From: CAZYFH01 sp965249175
GTDB taxonomy: Bacteria; Acidobacteriota; Vicinamibacteria; Vicinamibacterales; UBA8438
Assembly (NCBI GenBank): GCA_965249175.1
Contig: OZ252227.1
Span: forward strand, 1,488,001 to 1,552,000
Length of the DNA stretch: 64,000 bases
Direction: 5' to 3'
Below, one piece after another: positions 18,134-27,874 of the stretch. Every line of letters begins with the position of its first letter. Position 1 is the first letter of the stretch. The position numbers were made by a program, and so were the translations under genes. The notes beneath the pieces are model-generated. The model did no database searches. It was given only the letters and a program-made list of their open reading frames with translations, and was not told the origin of the DNA.

Positions 18134-20073
18134 TCACCGTGTGAGTTGGGTCAGCTCGACCCGCGCGGCGCGGCGGACCCCGCGCGAACCTGAGCTGGCG
18201 GCCTCGCGCAGGACGGCGCGGCCCTTGTCGTTTTTCGAACGCCGGAGCGCCAGCGCCGCGGCTTTGCGCAGCGCGCGCGTCCGGAGTGGAGCCCACCATT
18301 CACCGCTGTACAGCACCTCGCGCAGCGGGGACACGGCCTCGTCGCTCCCGATGTTGCCGAGCGTCTCGACGGCCGCCATGAACACGTCGGCCAGCGTCCG
18401 GTGATCGATGTTCGCGATGAGATAACTGCACAACGCGACGGCGCGTGCATCACGCTGCGAGGTCAGTTGCTGAATGAGCGTATTCGTATCGGTCAAGACG
18501 CGGACGAGCGCGCCGTACGTGTGCTCGTCGCCGATCAGCACGACGGCCCTGATGGCCTCGCGCTGGACCAACGGCTCCGAATCGGTGAGCAGGCGCTCCA
18601 GCTCCGGCAGTCCTTCGGTCCCGCCGAACTCCTGTAGCAGGAAGGCGGCGGTCTGCCGCACCTCCCAGTTCGGCGCGTTCAACAGCTGCCGGACGGCCTC
18701 GCGGCCCTTCTTGCCAAACCCCAGCAGGATGTCGCGGATGCGTCGCCGCGTGCGCGAATCCTGTTCCGATGCGAGGACTTCGGCGAGCGAGGTCACCACG
18801 GCCGGCCCGAGGACGGTGCACAGCGTGCCGACCGCGGTCGCGACCTCCTCCGCGTCGTCCTTGAGATGTCCGAGCGCATGCCGCATCGCCGGGCCGGCGG
18901 CGATCCGCTCGAGCGCCTGCAGGGCGAAGGCGCGCTTGGATTCCTCGTCCGCCGGGACCTGGTCTGCGTCGCCCCGTTCAGCAGCAAGCCGCTCGACCAG
19001 TTCGACGGCGATGGTGACATCGCCGCGGCGCGTCAGCTCCTCCACGGTCTCGGCCGCCGTGACGGTCAAATCCCGCCATCGGAAAGCGTCCGCTTCGAGC
19101 TCCAGCAGGTCGAGCAGCAGGTGCAGGTCGAGGTCGCGCAGTCGTCCGTCATCCACCGTCTCAAGCCAGCTCGCGACCCGCTCTGGTGGATCGTCGTTCA
19201 GCGCATCGACCTCCACGGCCTGTTCGCGCGCCTGGGACAGCTCGCGTGCGTACTCGGTGCCGACGTATTGCTCGTCGCGATACGAGGTGAGCATCTCCTC
19301 GGTGCGTCGCCAGACGTCGGGGAAGTCCTCGTCTGTGCCGACCGGCGATTCGGACACTTGATGTTCGGCGAGTGAGAGGAGCTGCCGTCGACTGTCGATG
19401 TCGGGCACGAGCGCGGAGAACGCCTCGGCCAGGCGCTGCGTGGCGCCCCCCTGGGCGATGACCGAGCTGGCGACGAAGTTCGCGATCGTCTCGTCGCTCA
19501 TGTGGCCGACGGCCGCGCTCACCACGTTGATGCCGCCGACCGTGGCCTCGGGCGCGCTCTGCCGATCGAGCAGCTCGGTCATGCCCTCGGCGGGAAGATC
19601 GCCCACCACGGTCGCCAGGTTGCCGAAGGCCTTGTCGACCTGAGCGGGGTCTGACGGGTCTAGGACCGCCGCCGCGTTCGTCATGAACTGAAACAGGACG
19701 CCCGCGTGTTTCGTGGCGTCCTGATCGCCGGCTCGGGCCCGCAACTCAGCGGCCACCGCGGCTAGCTTGGCTTCGCTCCCAAGCGCGTCGATCATGGCCG
19801 CGCGGGTGGCGTCGTCGAACTCGAACGGTGCGTTGCCAAGGCACCCCTCGATGAGGGCCTCGAGCGCCGTCTCGCCGTCGCCCTGGCTGCGAAGGATCCG
19901 TTCGTAGTCATCGCGTCGAGCCGCTGCACGGTGGCGTGCAGGTGCGCGACGACCGTCGCGACCTGCGGATGATCAGGCGGATAGAGCGATGCGGTCTGCA
20001 CTCCCGACACGAGCGCGCGCGCCAACGCTCCCACCTGCTCGGTGACCGTCGAGGCAGACGAGATCTCGGTCAT
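18134..20073 (-). pseudogene. HEAT-repeat protein paired with the HD-GYP gene, one-base frameshift
   Basis: Two frames form one protein of about 645 aa. The N-terminal piece (from 20073) is MTEISSASTVTEQVGALARA...YPPDHPQVATVVAHLHATVQ. The long frame reads DDYERILRSQGDGETALEAL and then MIDALGSEAK and onward. One missing base near 19913 (LDA/DDYER junction) restores continuity. The C-terminal half (about 330-560) has HEAT-like helical pairs (NWEVRQTAAFLLQEFGG; EPLVQREAIRAVVLIGDE). The stop lies six bases before the HD-GYP start, so the two form an operon. A scaffold or sensor role in c-di-GMP signalling is inferred only from this pairing. Confidence 0.78.
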
Positions 20074-20225
20074 ACGACCGATTCGATTACTTTACCAGAG
20101 GGTCCGGTGACCAAGGAGCGCGGGATCACACGGTTCTGCACACTAGAATATAGAACCTCCGTGACGGCGATCGTGATCGCACGGAAGGCATCCACCGGTC
20201 GCGGCGCGCGATCCGTACTTGAGTT

Positions 20226-21563
20226 GTGAGGGATACACCACCGTCCGGCGGTTGGCGTCTACGACTCGCCGCGGGTCTCATCGCGCTGGTCCTGGCCGCC
20301 GTCGCGTTCTCGCTGCGAGATGTCCTGCCGGCGCGTGTGCGGGCGGTGATGGGCATTGTCGCCTTCATCTCGCTGCTCGTGAGCTGCTCGTCCAACGTCG
20401 CCGCGATCCGTTGGCGTACGGTCATCTGGGGCCTCGGTCTGCAGGTCGCCTTGGCCGTGCTCATCTTCAAACTCGCCATTGGTGGGGTGCGGCCCGGTTA
20501 CGCGGTGTTCTCGGTGCTTGCCGCTGTCGTGACGCGGTTTCTCGATTTTACCAGTGTGGGCGCGGAGTTCGTCTTTGGCGTGCTGGCCAGCCCGGACGAA
20601 ATGGGGCGGCTATTTCCGAATGGTCTCGTCCTCGCGTTCTCCGCCCTGCCGATCATCATCTTCGTCTCGTCGGTCTTCACGGTGCTGTATTACTTCGGCG
20701 TCTTGCAGCTGATCGTCAAGCTGATGGCGCGGGCGATGATGCCGCTCATGGGCACGAGCGGCGCCGAAACGCTGTCGGCGGCGGCCAACGTCTTCATGGG
20801 GCAGACCGAGGCGCCGATCATCGTCAGACCGTACATCGGTCGGATGACACAGTCGGAGCTGTTGACGCTGATGACCGGCGGCCTCGCGACCATCGCCGGG
20901 AGCATGTTCGCCATCTACGTCAGCCTCGGTGCCGACCCGGTCGCGATGCTGACGACCAGCGTGATGGCCGCGCCGTGCGGGCTCTACCTCGCCAAGATTC
21001 TCCTGCCGGAAACCGAACAGCCGGCGACGGCGGGGCGCGTGACGGTGGACGTCGAGCGCAAGCACGTCAACATCATCGACGCGGCATCGAGCGGGGCCGC
21101 CGACGGCATGCGTCTGGCGATCAACGTCGCGGCGATGTTGATCGCGTTTCTCGCGTTCATCGCCATGATCGACTTCGGTCTCGGCGTGTTGCGGCCGGGC
21201 CTGACGATGGCGGGCGTGTTTGCCGTGGTGTTCGCGCCAGTGGCCGCGCTGATGGGGGTTCCCAGCGCCGACGTGCCCGCGGTGGCGGACCTCCTCGGCA
21301 CGAAACTCGTGACCAACGAGTTCGTCTCGTATGTGAAGCTCGAGAGCGAGTATCAGGGCGTCATCAGCGACCGCGGTCACGTGCTGGCGACCTACGCGCT
21401 CACCGGATTCGCCAACTTTGGATCGGTCGGCGTGATCCTCGGCGGCATCGGTGGCATGGCGCCGGAGCGTCGCTCGGATCTGGCCCGGCTCAGCTCGCGT
21501 GCCCTGCTTGCCGGGTTCACGGCCACCTTGATCAACGCGTCAATTGCCGCGGTGCTGTTGTGA
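20226..21563 (+). CDS. Concentrative nucleoside transporter (NupC/CNT family)
   Basis: Cation-coupled nucleoside uptake across the inner membrane. The 445-aa protein has about ten helices. CNT signatures are all present: GQTEAPIIVRPYI, SVMAAPCGLYLAK, TKLVTNEFVSYVKL and LTGFANFGSVGVILGGIGGMAPERR. The GTG start at 20226 is followed by RDTPPSGGWRLR. It is divergent from the HEAT/HD-GYP operon, with a 152-bp gap. mtnA follows after a GC palindrome. Confidence 0.92.
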   Translation: MRDTPPSGGWRLRLAAGLIALVLAAVAFSLRDVLPARVRAVMGIVAFISLLVSCSSNVAAIRWRTVIWGLGLQVALAVLIFKLAIGGVRPGYAVFSVLAAVVTRFLDFTSVGAEFVFGVLASPDEMGRLFPNGLVLAFSALPIIIFVSSVFTVLYYFGVLQLIVKLMARAMMPLMGTSGAETLSAAANVFMGQTEAPIIVRPYIGRMTQSELLTLMTGGLATIAGSMFAIYVSLGADPVAMLTTSVMAAPCGLYLAKILLPETEQPATAGRVTVDVERKHVNIIDAASSGAADGMRLAINVAAMLIAFLAFIAMIDFGLGVLRPGLTMAGVFAVVFAPVAALMGVPSADVPAVADLLGTKLVTNEFVSYVKLESEYQGVISDRGHVLATYALTGFANFGSVGVILGGIGGMAPERRSDLARLSSRALLAGFTATLINASIAAVLL

Positions 21564-21573
21564 GCCCGTAAGC

Positions 21574-21587
21574 CCGAGGGCCCTCGG
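21574..21587. terminator. Perfect GC palindrome between the nucleoside transporter and mtnA
   Basis: CCGAGGGCCCTCGG is a 14-base perfect palindrome 10 bp after the transporter stop. It has no loop and no T-tract, so a terminator role is tentative. Confidence 0.3.
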
Positions 21588-21610
21588 TCCGCCCCTGTAT
21601 CATCTGTTCC

Positions 21611-22669
21611 ATGTTGCCGACCGTCGACTGGCGGGACGACCACGTCGTGATGGTCGACCAGCGCAAGCTCCCGTCCCAGGAGGTGTACGTCGAGTGCCGC
21701 ACGGCTCACGACGTCGCCCGCGCAATTGAAAAGATGGTGATTCGAGGCGCACCCGCGATTGGGGTCGCCGCCGCGATGGGGCTGGCGCTCGGCGCGATGC
21801 GCAGCAAAGCGAAGGGGACAGGGGCGCTTGCGGCGGAGTTCTACAAGTTGTGCGACAGATTGGCCGCGACGCGCCCGACCGCGGTCAATCTCTTCTGGGC
21901 GATCGAGCGCATGAAGGCGACGTTTTCCCGCGCGGCCCGTGCCGGGGAATCGCCAGACGAGATCAGGACGCGGTTGGTCGCCGAGGCGCAGCGCGTGCAC
22001 GACGAGGATGTCGCCAGCTGTCGCGCGATGGGGAAGCACGGCGCCACCGTGCTGCCGGATGCCGGGCGTGTCCTCACACACTGCAACGCCGGGGCACTCG
22101 CGACCGGCGGCTATGGCACGGCGCTCGGCGTGATACGCGCGGCGGTCAGCGGCGGCAAGCACATCGCCGTCTACGCGGACGAAACGCGGCCATTTCTCCA
22201 GGGCGCTCGTTTGACGGCATGGGAGCTGCTGCGGGACGGCATCGAGACGACCGTCATTACCGACAGCATGGCCGGACCACTCATGCGCGACGGAACCGTC
22301 GATGTCGTCGTGGTCGGGGCCGACCGCGTGGCCGCGAACGGCGACGTCGCGAACAAGATCGGCACCTACACCGTCGCGGTGCTCGCGAACGTGCACAAGA
22401 TTCCGTTCTACGTCGCCGCGCCGACCTCGACCATCGACCTGTCCACCGTCGACGGCAGCGCCATTCCGATCGAGGAGCGCAATCCTCGCGAGGTGACGCA
22501 TCTGGGAACGAGACGGGTTGCGGCCGAGGGCGCCCATGTCTGGAATCCGGCCTTCGACGTGACCCCGCAGCGCCTGATTGCCGGCATCATCACCGAGCGC
22601 GGCATCTGTCGCCCCCCGTATCTCGACAGCCTCCGGTCGATCTGCGAGTCCCGTGAGCCCGCCCGATGA
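21611..22669 (+). CDS. mtnA: Methylthioribose-1-phosphate isomerase
   Basis: Methionine salvage enzyme converting 5-methylthioribose-1-phosphate to the ribulose form. The 352-aa length is normal. Catalytic Cys lies in THCNAGALATGGYGTALG and catalytic Asp in VGADRVAANGDVANKIGTY. RGAPAIGVAAAMG near residue 45 is the family substrate loop. It overlaps tsaD by four bases (ATGA). It belongs to the eIF-2B alpha/beta/delta superfamily, but these residues mark the isomerase. Confidence 0.95.
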   Translation: MLPTVDWRDDHVVMVDQRKLPSQEVYVECRTAHDVARAIEKMVIRGAPAIGVAAAMGLALGAMRSKAKGTGALAAEFYKLCDRLAATRPTAVNLFWAIERMKATFSRAARAGESPDEIRTRLVAEAQRVHDEDVASCRAMGKHGATVLPDAGRVLTHCNAGALATGGYGTALGVIRAAVSGGKHIAVYADETRPFLQGARLTAWELLRDGIETTVITDSMAGPLMRDGTVDVVVVGADRVAANGDVANKIGTYTVAVLANVHKIPFYVAAPTSTIDLSTVDGSAIPIEERNPREVTHLGTRRVAAEGAHVWNPAFDVTPQRLIAGIITERGICRPPYLDSLRSICESREPAR

Positions 22670-23781
22670 CCGTCCTGGCGATCGAGACCTCGTGCGATGA
22701 GACCGCCGCCGCGGTTGTGTCCGAGACGGGCGACGCGGCGCGGCCGTGGGAGGTGCGATCCAACACGGTGGCGTCGCAAGTCGATATCCATCGGGAGTGG
22801 GGCGGTGTCGTGCCGGAGCTGGCGTCCCGACAACATCTACGTGACATCTGCGGCGTCGTCGAGCGCGCGCTCGCCGACGGTGGGGCGACCTGGTCCAATC
22901 TGGATGGCGTGGCGGTCACGCAGGGACCCGGACTCGTTGGCTCGCTGCTGGTTGGTGTGGCCTTTGCCAAAGGGCTGGCCGCGTCGCTCGATGTGCCGCT
23001 CGTGCCGGTCCACCACCTCGCCGGCCACATCGAATCCCTCGTCGTCCACAACGGCCGCATGCCTCTGCCCGCCGTGGTGCTCGTCGTGTCCGGCGGGCAC
23101 ACCAACTTGTATCTGGTCGAGGCGGAGCGGGGGTATCGACTCATCGGCCGCACGCGCGACGACGCGGCTGGGGAGGCGTTCGACAAGGTCGCTACTGTGC
23201 TCGGGCTGGGATACCCGGGCGGTCCTGCCATCGATCGCGTTGCCCGGGCCGGCAACGACGCGGCCGTCGATTTTCCAATCGCGCGGATGACCCATGCAGA
23301 CAGAAACACGCACCCGGAGCTTGCCCGGCCGGCGGGCGTGGCGGCGGCGCGGCGCGCCCGACGGCTGGAGTTCAGCTTCAGCGGGCTGAAAACGGCCGTG
23401 AAGCGCCACGTCGAGTCCCGGCGCCGCGAGACGGGAGCCGCCGGCCCGCTCCCGGCCGCCGAGGTCGCCGATATCTGCGCCAGCTTTCAGCGCGCCGCGG
23501 TTCGCGCGTTGCTCGATCGCACGATGTCCGCGGCGCGATGGTTCGGGGCCCGTGGGATCGGGATCGCGGGCGGCGTGTCGGCGAACTCGCGGCTGCGAGG
23601 CGAGGCGGCGTCGCGGGCGGCCGCGGCAGACCTGCCCCTGTTCCTCCCGAGCCTGGCGCTGGCCACCGACAACGCCGCGATGATCGGAGCAGCCGGATTG
23701 CGGCGCTTGCGGGCGGGCATCGTCGGCTCGCTCGATCTGAATGCGCAGGCCTCGCTGGAGCTCACCAGCGACGCGAGCTAG
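22666..23781 (+). CDS. tsaD: tRNA N6-adenosine threonylcarbamoyltransferase TsaD
   Basis: Transfers threonylcarbamoyl to A37 of ANN-decoding tRNAs. The 371-aa protein is an ASKHA-fold enzyme. It starts MTVLAIETSCDETAAAVV. The metal-binding histidines are in VHHLAGHIESL; other motifs are VSGGHTNLYLVE, DDAAGEAFDKVA and GIAGGVSANSRLR. The stop codon TAG is formed by the CTAG target of the MITE that follows at once (23782). Confidence 0.96.
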   Translation: MTVLAIETSCDETAAAVVSETGDAARPWEVRSNTVASQVDIHREWGGVVPELASRQHLRDICGVVERALADGGATWSNLDGVAVTQGPGLVGSLLVGVAFAKGLAASLDVPLVPVHHLAGHIESLVVHNGRMPLPAVVLVVSGGHTNLYLVEAERGYRLIGRTRDDAAGEAFDKVATVLGLGYPGGPAIDRVARAGNDAAVDFPIARMTHADRNTHPELARPAGVAAARRARRLEFSFSGLKTAVKRHVESRRRETGAAGPLPAAEVADICASFQRAAVRALLDRTMSAARWFGARGIGIAGGVSANSRLRGEAASRAAAADLPLFLPSLALATDNAAMIGAAGLRRLRAGIVGSLDLNAQASLELTSDAS

Positions 23782-23949
23782 GAGCCCGTGGTGAAAGTCC
23801 GCGTTGCACAGAGACCCCGCTCGACCCGAAGCGCGCCCGGCCCTTACAAGGTGCGAAGAGGGAGAATACCGGGAGTATTTGACCGATGAGCACAGCCGGC
23901 AGACGGGATGCATCGCCGGTCGAATGCAGCGGGACTTTCACCACGGGCT
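23782..23949 (+). mobile_element. MITE carrying cloverleaf repeat, copy B
   Basis: A 168-bp element flanked by CTAG at 23778-23781 and 23950-23953. Terminal inverted repeats are GAGCCCGTGGTGAAAGTCC, perfect over 19 bp and one base different from the ends of the IS at 34771. The interior (about 23811-23922) is the cloverleaf repeat with middle hairpin AATACCGGGAGTATT; its outer stem pairs less well than in the other copies. No protein is encoded; short frames in it are not credible. Confidence 0.85.
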
Positions 23950-23963
23950 CCTAGGTACCGCTC

Positions 23964-25298
23964 ATGCCCTGGCACCGGCAGACACACTGGCGCATCCTCA
24001 TCGCGCTCGGGCTTGGCCTGATCTACGGTGTGGTGGCGGCCATGGCCGGCTGGGGCGACTTCACTAGGGACTGGATCGCTCCGTTCGGGACTATTTTTTT
24101 GCGCCTCCTGCTGCTCATCGCCGTCCCGCTCGTGCTGGCATCGCTCGTGACCGGTATCGCGTCGTTGGCCGATCTCCAGAAGCTCTCGCGCATCGGCGGC
24201 AAGACGATCGCGATCTATCTAGGCACCACGCTCATCGCGCTGGTCATCGGCCTCAGCGTGGTCAACGTGCTCCGACCCGGCGAGACGATCCCCGACGGTC
24301 TGCGGGCGCGGCTTCAGGAGACCTATCAGGACGACGCCGCTGACCGGCAGCTGGTGGCTCGCGCCGCGATGGACCGCGGACCGCTGCAGCCCTTGGTCGA
24401 CATGGTGCCCGAGAACATCATCGGCGCAGCGACCGACAACCGCAACATGCTCAACATCGTCTTCGTGGCGGGTCTCCTCGGCGTCGCGCTCATGCTCGTC
24501 CCACGGGAGCGGGCCAAGCCCCTCCTCGATCTGTTCGAGAGCGTCAATGCCGTGATCATCAAGGTGGTCGAGATGGTCATCGGGTTCGCGCCGCTTGGCG
24601 TGTTCGCCCTGATCGCCGGCACGATCACGAGCGTCGCGGATGCGTCCGACGTCGTCCAGCTCCTCGGCGCGCTGGGGTTCTACAGCTTCACCGTCCTCCT
24701 CGGCATGGGCATTCACATGCTCGTGACCTATCCTGCGCTGTTGCGGATCTTCACGCCGCTTGGCGTGCGCCCGTTCTTTTCCGGGATCGCGCCGGCCCAG
24801 CTCGTCGCGTTCTCGACCTCATCGAGCGCCGCGACCCTGCCCGTGACGATGAAGAACACGCAGCGCAACCTGGGTGTGTCGGAGGAAGTCGCGTCGTTCG
24901 TCTTGCCGCTCGGCGCGACCATCAACATGGATGGCACGGCGCTGTATCAGGCGGTTGCAGCGGTCTTTATTGCCCAGACGCTGGGCATTGCGCTCGACCT
25001 GTCAGCGCAGCTCACCATCGTCTTCATGGCGCTGCTCGCCTCGATCGGCACCGCGGCGGTCCCGAGCGCCGGGGTCGTCATGCTGGTCATCATTCTGGAG
25101 GCCATCGGCGTGCCGATTGCCGGCATTTCGCTCATTCTCGGTGTCGACCGGATTATCGACATGTGCCGCACGGCGGCCAATGTCACTGGTGACGCCACGG
25201 TGGCAGCGGTGGTCGCGGCCAGCGAGAATCAGCTCGTGGCGACCGCCTCCAACGGGCTGGTTGCGCCAGTCGATCTGGAAGCTCCTAGCAGTCCATGA
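23964..25298 (+). CDS. Dicarboxylate/amino acid:cation symporter (DAACS family)
   Basis: Sodium- or proton-coupled uptake of glutamate/aspartate or C4-dicarboxylates. The 444-aa protein has the eight helices and two hairpins of the family. The serine-rich motif FSTSSSAATLPVTMKN (HP1), NMDGTALYQAVAAVFIAQ (TM7), and the HP2/TM8 region IGTAAVPSAGVVML and GVDRIIDMCRTAANVTGD are intact. Substrate choice between dicarboxylate and amino acid is not certain. It begins 10 bp after MITE B, which may therefore hold or disturb its promoter. It overlaps the next gene by ATGA. Confidence 0.92.
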   Translation: MPWHRQTHWRILIALGLGLIYGVVAAMAGWGDFTRDWIAPFGTIFLRLLLLIAVPLVLASLVTGIASLADLQKLSRIGGKTIAIYLGTTLIALVIGLSVVNVLRPGETIPDGLRARLQETYQDDAADRQLVARAAMDRGPLQPLVDMVPENIIGAATDNRNMLNIVFVAGLLGVALMLVPRERAKPLLDLFESVNAVIIKVVEMVIGFAPLGVFALIAGTITSVADASDVVQLLGALGFYSFTVLLGMGIHMLVTYPALLRIFTPLGVRPFFSGIAPAQLVAFSTSSSAATLPVTMKNTQRNLGVSEEVASFVLPLGATINMDGTALYQAVAAVFIAQTLGIALDLSAQLTIVFMALLASIGTAAVPSAGVVMLVIILEAIGVPIAGISLILGVDRIIDMCRTAANVTGDATVAAVVAASENQLVATASNGLVAPVDLEAPSSP

Positions 25299-25864
25299 CG
25301 CCAACACGTGAGGACGCGTGGGCGCTGCTGACGGAGTACACGACCGGTGAGAGCCTGCTCAAGCACGCCCTGGCGGTCGAAGCGGCCGTGCGCGGTTACG
25401 CGCGCCGATCCGGGGCGGACGAGACCGCGTGGGGCGTCGTCGGCCTCATCCACGACTTCGACTACGAGCGGTGGCCGGCGCCCGCGGATCATCCCCTCCG
25501 CGGTAGCGAGATCTTGCGTGCGCGCGGGTACCCGGAGTACATGATCCGCGCCATCCTGTCGCACGCCGACTACAGCGACGTGCCGCGGGAGTCGCCGCTG
25601 GAGCACACCCTCTTCGCGTGTGACGAGCTGGCCGGGTTCGTCACCGCGTCCGCCCTAATACGGCCCAGCAAGAGCGTGCTCGATCTCGAGGCACGGTCCG
25701 TCAAGAAGCGGATGAAGGACAAGGCGTTCGCCCGCGCCGTGAGTCGCGACGATGTGCGTCGGGGGGCCGACGAGATCGGTCTCCCGCTCGACGAGCACAT
25801 CGCCAACGTCATCCTCTTCATGCGCGAACACGCGGAGGCGCTCGGGCTCAAGGGCAACCTGTGA
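25295..25864 (+). CDS. HD-domain phosphohydrolase-like protein
   Basis: The 189-aa protein belongs to the HD superfamily of metal-dependent phosphohydrolases. Metal ligands appear as HALAVEAAVRGYARR (first His), GLIHDFDYERW (HD) and ILSHADYSDVPRESPLEHTLFACDEL (later His and Asp). This arrangement matches the HDIG-type hydrolases often annotated as hydrolases of unknown substrate. The start overlaps the symporter stop by four bases, suggesting coupling. Confidence 0.8.
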   Translation: MTPTREDAWALLTEYTTGESLLKHALAVEAAVRGYARRSGADETAWGVVGLIHDFDYERWPAPADHPLRGSEILRARGYPEYMIRAILSHADYSDVPRESPLEHTLFACDELAGFVTASALIRPSKSVLDLEARSVKKRMKDKAFARAVSRDDVRRGADEIGLPLDEHIANVILFMREHAEALGLKGNL

Positions 25865-25982
25865 GCCTGCCGCGCACCACGTTTCCCGGCGGCGACGCAG
25901 AACGCCCGGCGCCACGACTCCGTATAAGAGGGGGAGATCGCCACCGCCACCCGTCTCCGCAGCGGTGTGGCGGTCCACGAGC

Positions 25983-26960
25983 ATGCCAACCGCGACGTCC
26001 GAGCCCGCGACCGCGATGAACGCATCGACACCGTCTCCACCGACGGCGCCGGTGGCTCAGCTCGACCGCGTCAGCGTGACGTACGGCCGACAGGCGGCGC
26101 TCCGCGAGATCGTCGCCGACTTCGCACCTGGTGCCATCGGGCTGCTCGGCCCAAACGGCGCCGGCAAGAGCACACTGCTGAAAGCACTACTTGGTTTCGT
26201 GTCTCCCGACGGCGGGACGATGCGCGTCCTCGGTCTCGACGTCACCCAGCGCCCACTGGAGATCCGAGCCCGCATCGGGTACATGCCGGAGAGCGACGCG
26301 CACATTCCAGGCATCAACGCGGTGACATTCGTCGCCTACTGCGGCCAGCTCGCCGGCCTCCCGCGCATCGACGCCATGCAGCGTGCACATGAGGTCCTCT
26401 ATTACGTCGGCCTGGGTGAAGCGCGCTATCGCAACGTCGAGACCTACTCGACCGGAATGAAACAGCGGATCAAGCTCGCGCAGGCGCTCGTGCACGATCC
26501 AGATCTGCTGTTTCTCGACGAGCCCACGAATGGGATGGACCCCAGGGGTCGGGATGAGATGCTCGCGCTCATCTGGGACCTGGCGCACAAGAAGGGGGTC
26601 AACGCCATCGTGTCGTCGCACCTGCTGCCCGATGTCGAGGCCACCTGCGACAGCGTCATGGTGCTGCACCACGGCAGCATTGTCGCGCAGGGGCCGATCG
26701 CAGAGCTGAAGGGGCCGAGCCGGCGTGTGTTCGAGATCCGGGTCAAGGGAGACGCCGATCGGTTCATCGCGGAGCTACGCGACTCCGGCGCCGATTGCCA
26801 CGAGACGGACGCCGACATGATGCGTGTGTTGATTGGGGACGACCGCGACGCGCGCGATGTGTTTGCGATCGCCACGCGGTGCGGGGTGCAGGTCCGACAC
26901 CTCCGACCGAGCGTGCCGACCCTCGAGGACGTGTTTGCGAAGGCGATCGGGGAGGAATAA
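25983..26960 (+). CDS. ABC transporter ATP-binding protein
   Basis: ATPase of an ABC-2 type exporter, 325 aa from ATG 25983; a second in-frame ATG at 26016 (MNASTPSPP) is an equally good start, because no clear ribosome-binding site separates them. Walker A GPNGAGKST, Q-loop GYMPESDAH, signature YSTGMKQRIKLAQAL, Walker B LLFLDEPTNGMDP and the switch His in VSSHLLPDVE are complete. The C-terminal tail (about 240-325) is the usual ABC-2 accessory region. The permease gene follows after nine bases. Confidence 0.9.
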   Translation: MPTATSEPATAMNASTPSPPTAPVAQLDRVSVTYGRQAALREIVADFAPGAIGLLGPNGAGKSTLLKALLGFVSPDGGTMRVLGLDVTQRPLEIRARIGYMPESDAHIPGINAVTFVAYCGQLAGLPRIDAMQRAHEVLYYVGLGEARYRNVETYSTGMKQRIKLAQALVHDPDLLFLDEPTNGMDPRGRDEMLALIWDLAHKKGVNAIVSSHLLPDVEATCDSVMVLHHGSIVAQGPIAELKGPSRRVFEIRVKGDADRFIAELRDSGADCHETDADMMRVLIGDDRDARDVFAIATRCGVQVRHLRPSVPTLEDVFAKAIGEE

Positions 26961-26969
26961 TCCGAACCC

Positions 26970-27809
26970 ATGCCCATTCACGATCAAAGCTATCGGCGGT
27001 ATAGCGGCGCGCGCGCCGCGCCCGGCGCCGCGTGGAGCGTGATCGCCTGGACCGGCATCCGCGGCATGCTGTCGTTGCGCCTCTACCTGGCCGTGCTGCT
27101 CTTTGCCTGGCTGCCGTTCGTCGTCCGCGCCGTGTTCTTCTACCTCTCCGCCAACTTCCCCTCGATGGATATGATCGCGCCGAGCCCGCAAACGTTCCGT
27201 GACTTCTTCGAGCAGCAAGCGTTCTTCGTCTTCGTCGTCACCCTCTACGTCGGTGCGGGCCTCATCGCGAACGACCGGCGCGCCAACGCGCTGCAGATTT
27301 ACCTCTCGAAGCCGTTGACCCGCGCCGAGTACGTGGCCGGTAAGTTGGCCGTCCTCATGGCCTTCCTGTTGTTCGTGACCTGGGTGCCAGCGATGTTGCT
27401 GCTGTTCCTGCAAGCCATGTTCGCCGGGAGCACGGCGTTTCTGCGGGAGAACCTGTTCCTCATCCCGGCGATGACCATTTTCGCGTTCCTGCAGGTGCTG
27501 CTCGCGTCGTTCGCCATGCTGGCGCTGTCGTCGCTGTCGAACAGCGCCCGCTTCGTCGGGATGCTGTACGCCGGTGCGCTCCTCTTCAGCGAAGCGATCT
27601 TCCAAACGCTCCGCGGCGTGACTGGGTCGACCGGGCTGTCGTGGGTGTCGTTCAGCGCGAACCTCGCGCAGGTCGGCGACGTCGTATTCCGAATGGAGCC
27701 GCGGTATTCCACGCCGTGGGGCGTGTCGCTGCTGGCGGTGATGGTGCTCCTCGGCGTCTCGGTGTGGATCCTGGATCGGCGCGTGCGTGGCGTCGAGGTT
27801 GTGACGTGA
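26970..27809 (+). CDS. ABC-2 type permease, partner of the preceding ATPase
   Basis: Integral membrane protein of 279 aa with about six helices. YVGAGLIANDRRANALQIYLSKPLTRAEYV, here only partly quoted and located at about residue 90, is the ABC-2 coupling region with the typical RPL/KPLTR turn. It is read with the upstream ATPase. The substrate is unknown. The gene is followed by a tandem duplication that contains the start of the second ATPase. Confidence 0.82.
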   Translation: MPIHDQSYRRYSGARAAPGAAWSVIAWTGIRGMLSLRLYLAVLLFAWLPFVVRAVFFYLSANFPSMDMIAPSPQTFRDFFEQQAFFVFVVTLYVGAGLIANDRRANALQIYLSKPLTRAEYVAGKLAVLMAFLLFVTWVPAMLLLFLQAMFAGSTAFLRENLFLIPAMTIFAFLQVLLASFAMLALSSLSNSARFVGMLYAGALLFSEAIFQTLRGVTGSTGLSWVSFSANLAQVGDVVFRMEPRYSTPWGVSLLAVMVLLGVSVWILDRRVRGVEVVT

Positions 27810-27813
27810 CACG

Positions 27814-27874
27814 AGCGTCGAAGCGGTGGGTCGTCACGTGACGGCAGCGTCGAAGCGGTGGGTCGTCACATGAC
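27814..27874 (+). repeat. 32-bp tandem duplication covering the start region of the second ABC ATPase
   Basis: The unit AGCGTCGAAGCGGTGGGTCG continues to TCACGTGAC at 27842 in copy 1, and recurs from 27846 ending TCACATGAC in copy 2. The ATG in copy 2 (27870) is the likely start. The matching triplet in copy 1 is GTG and lies out of frame by two bases (period 32). Confidence 0.8.

Noticed and set aside
23762..23944. Short open frames in the MITEs (for example MVKVPLHSTGDASRL, and MHPAWRRCSS-like frames in other copies)
   Set aside because: They arise from the structured repeat, are not consistent between copies, and have no ribosome-binding site.
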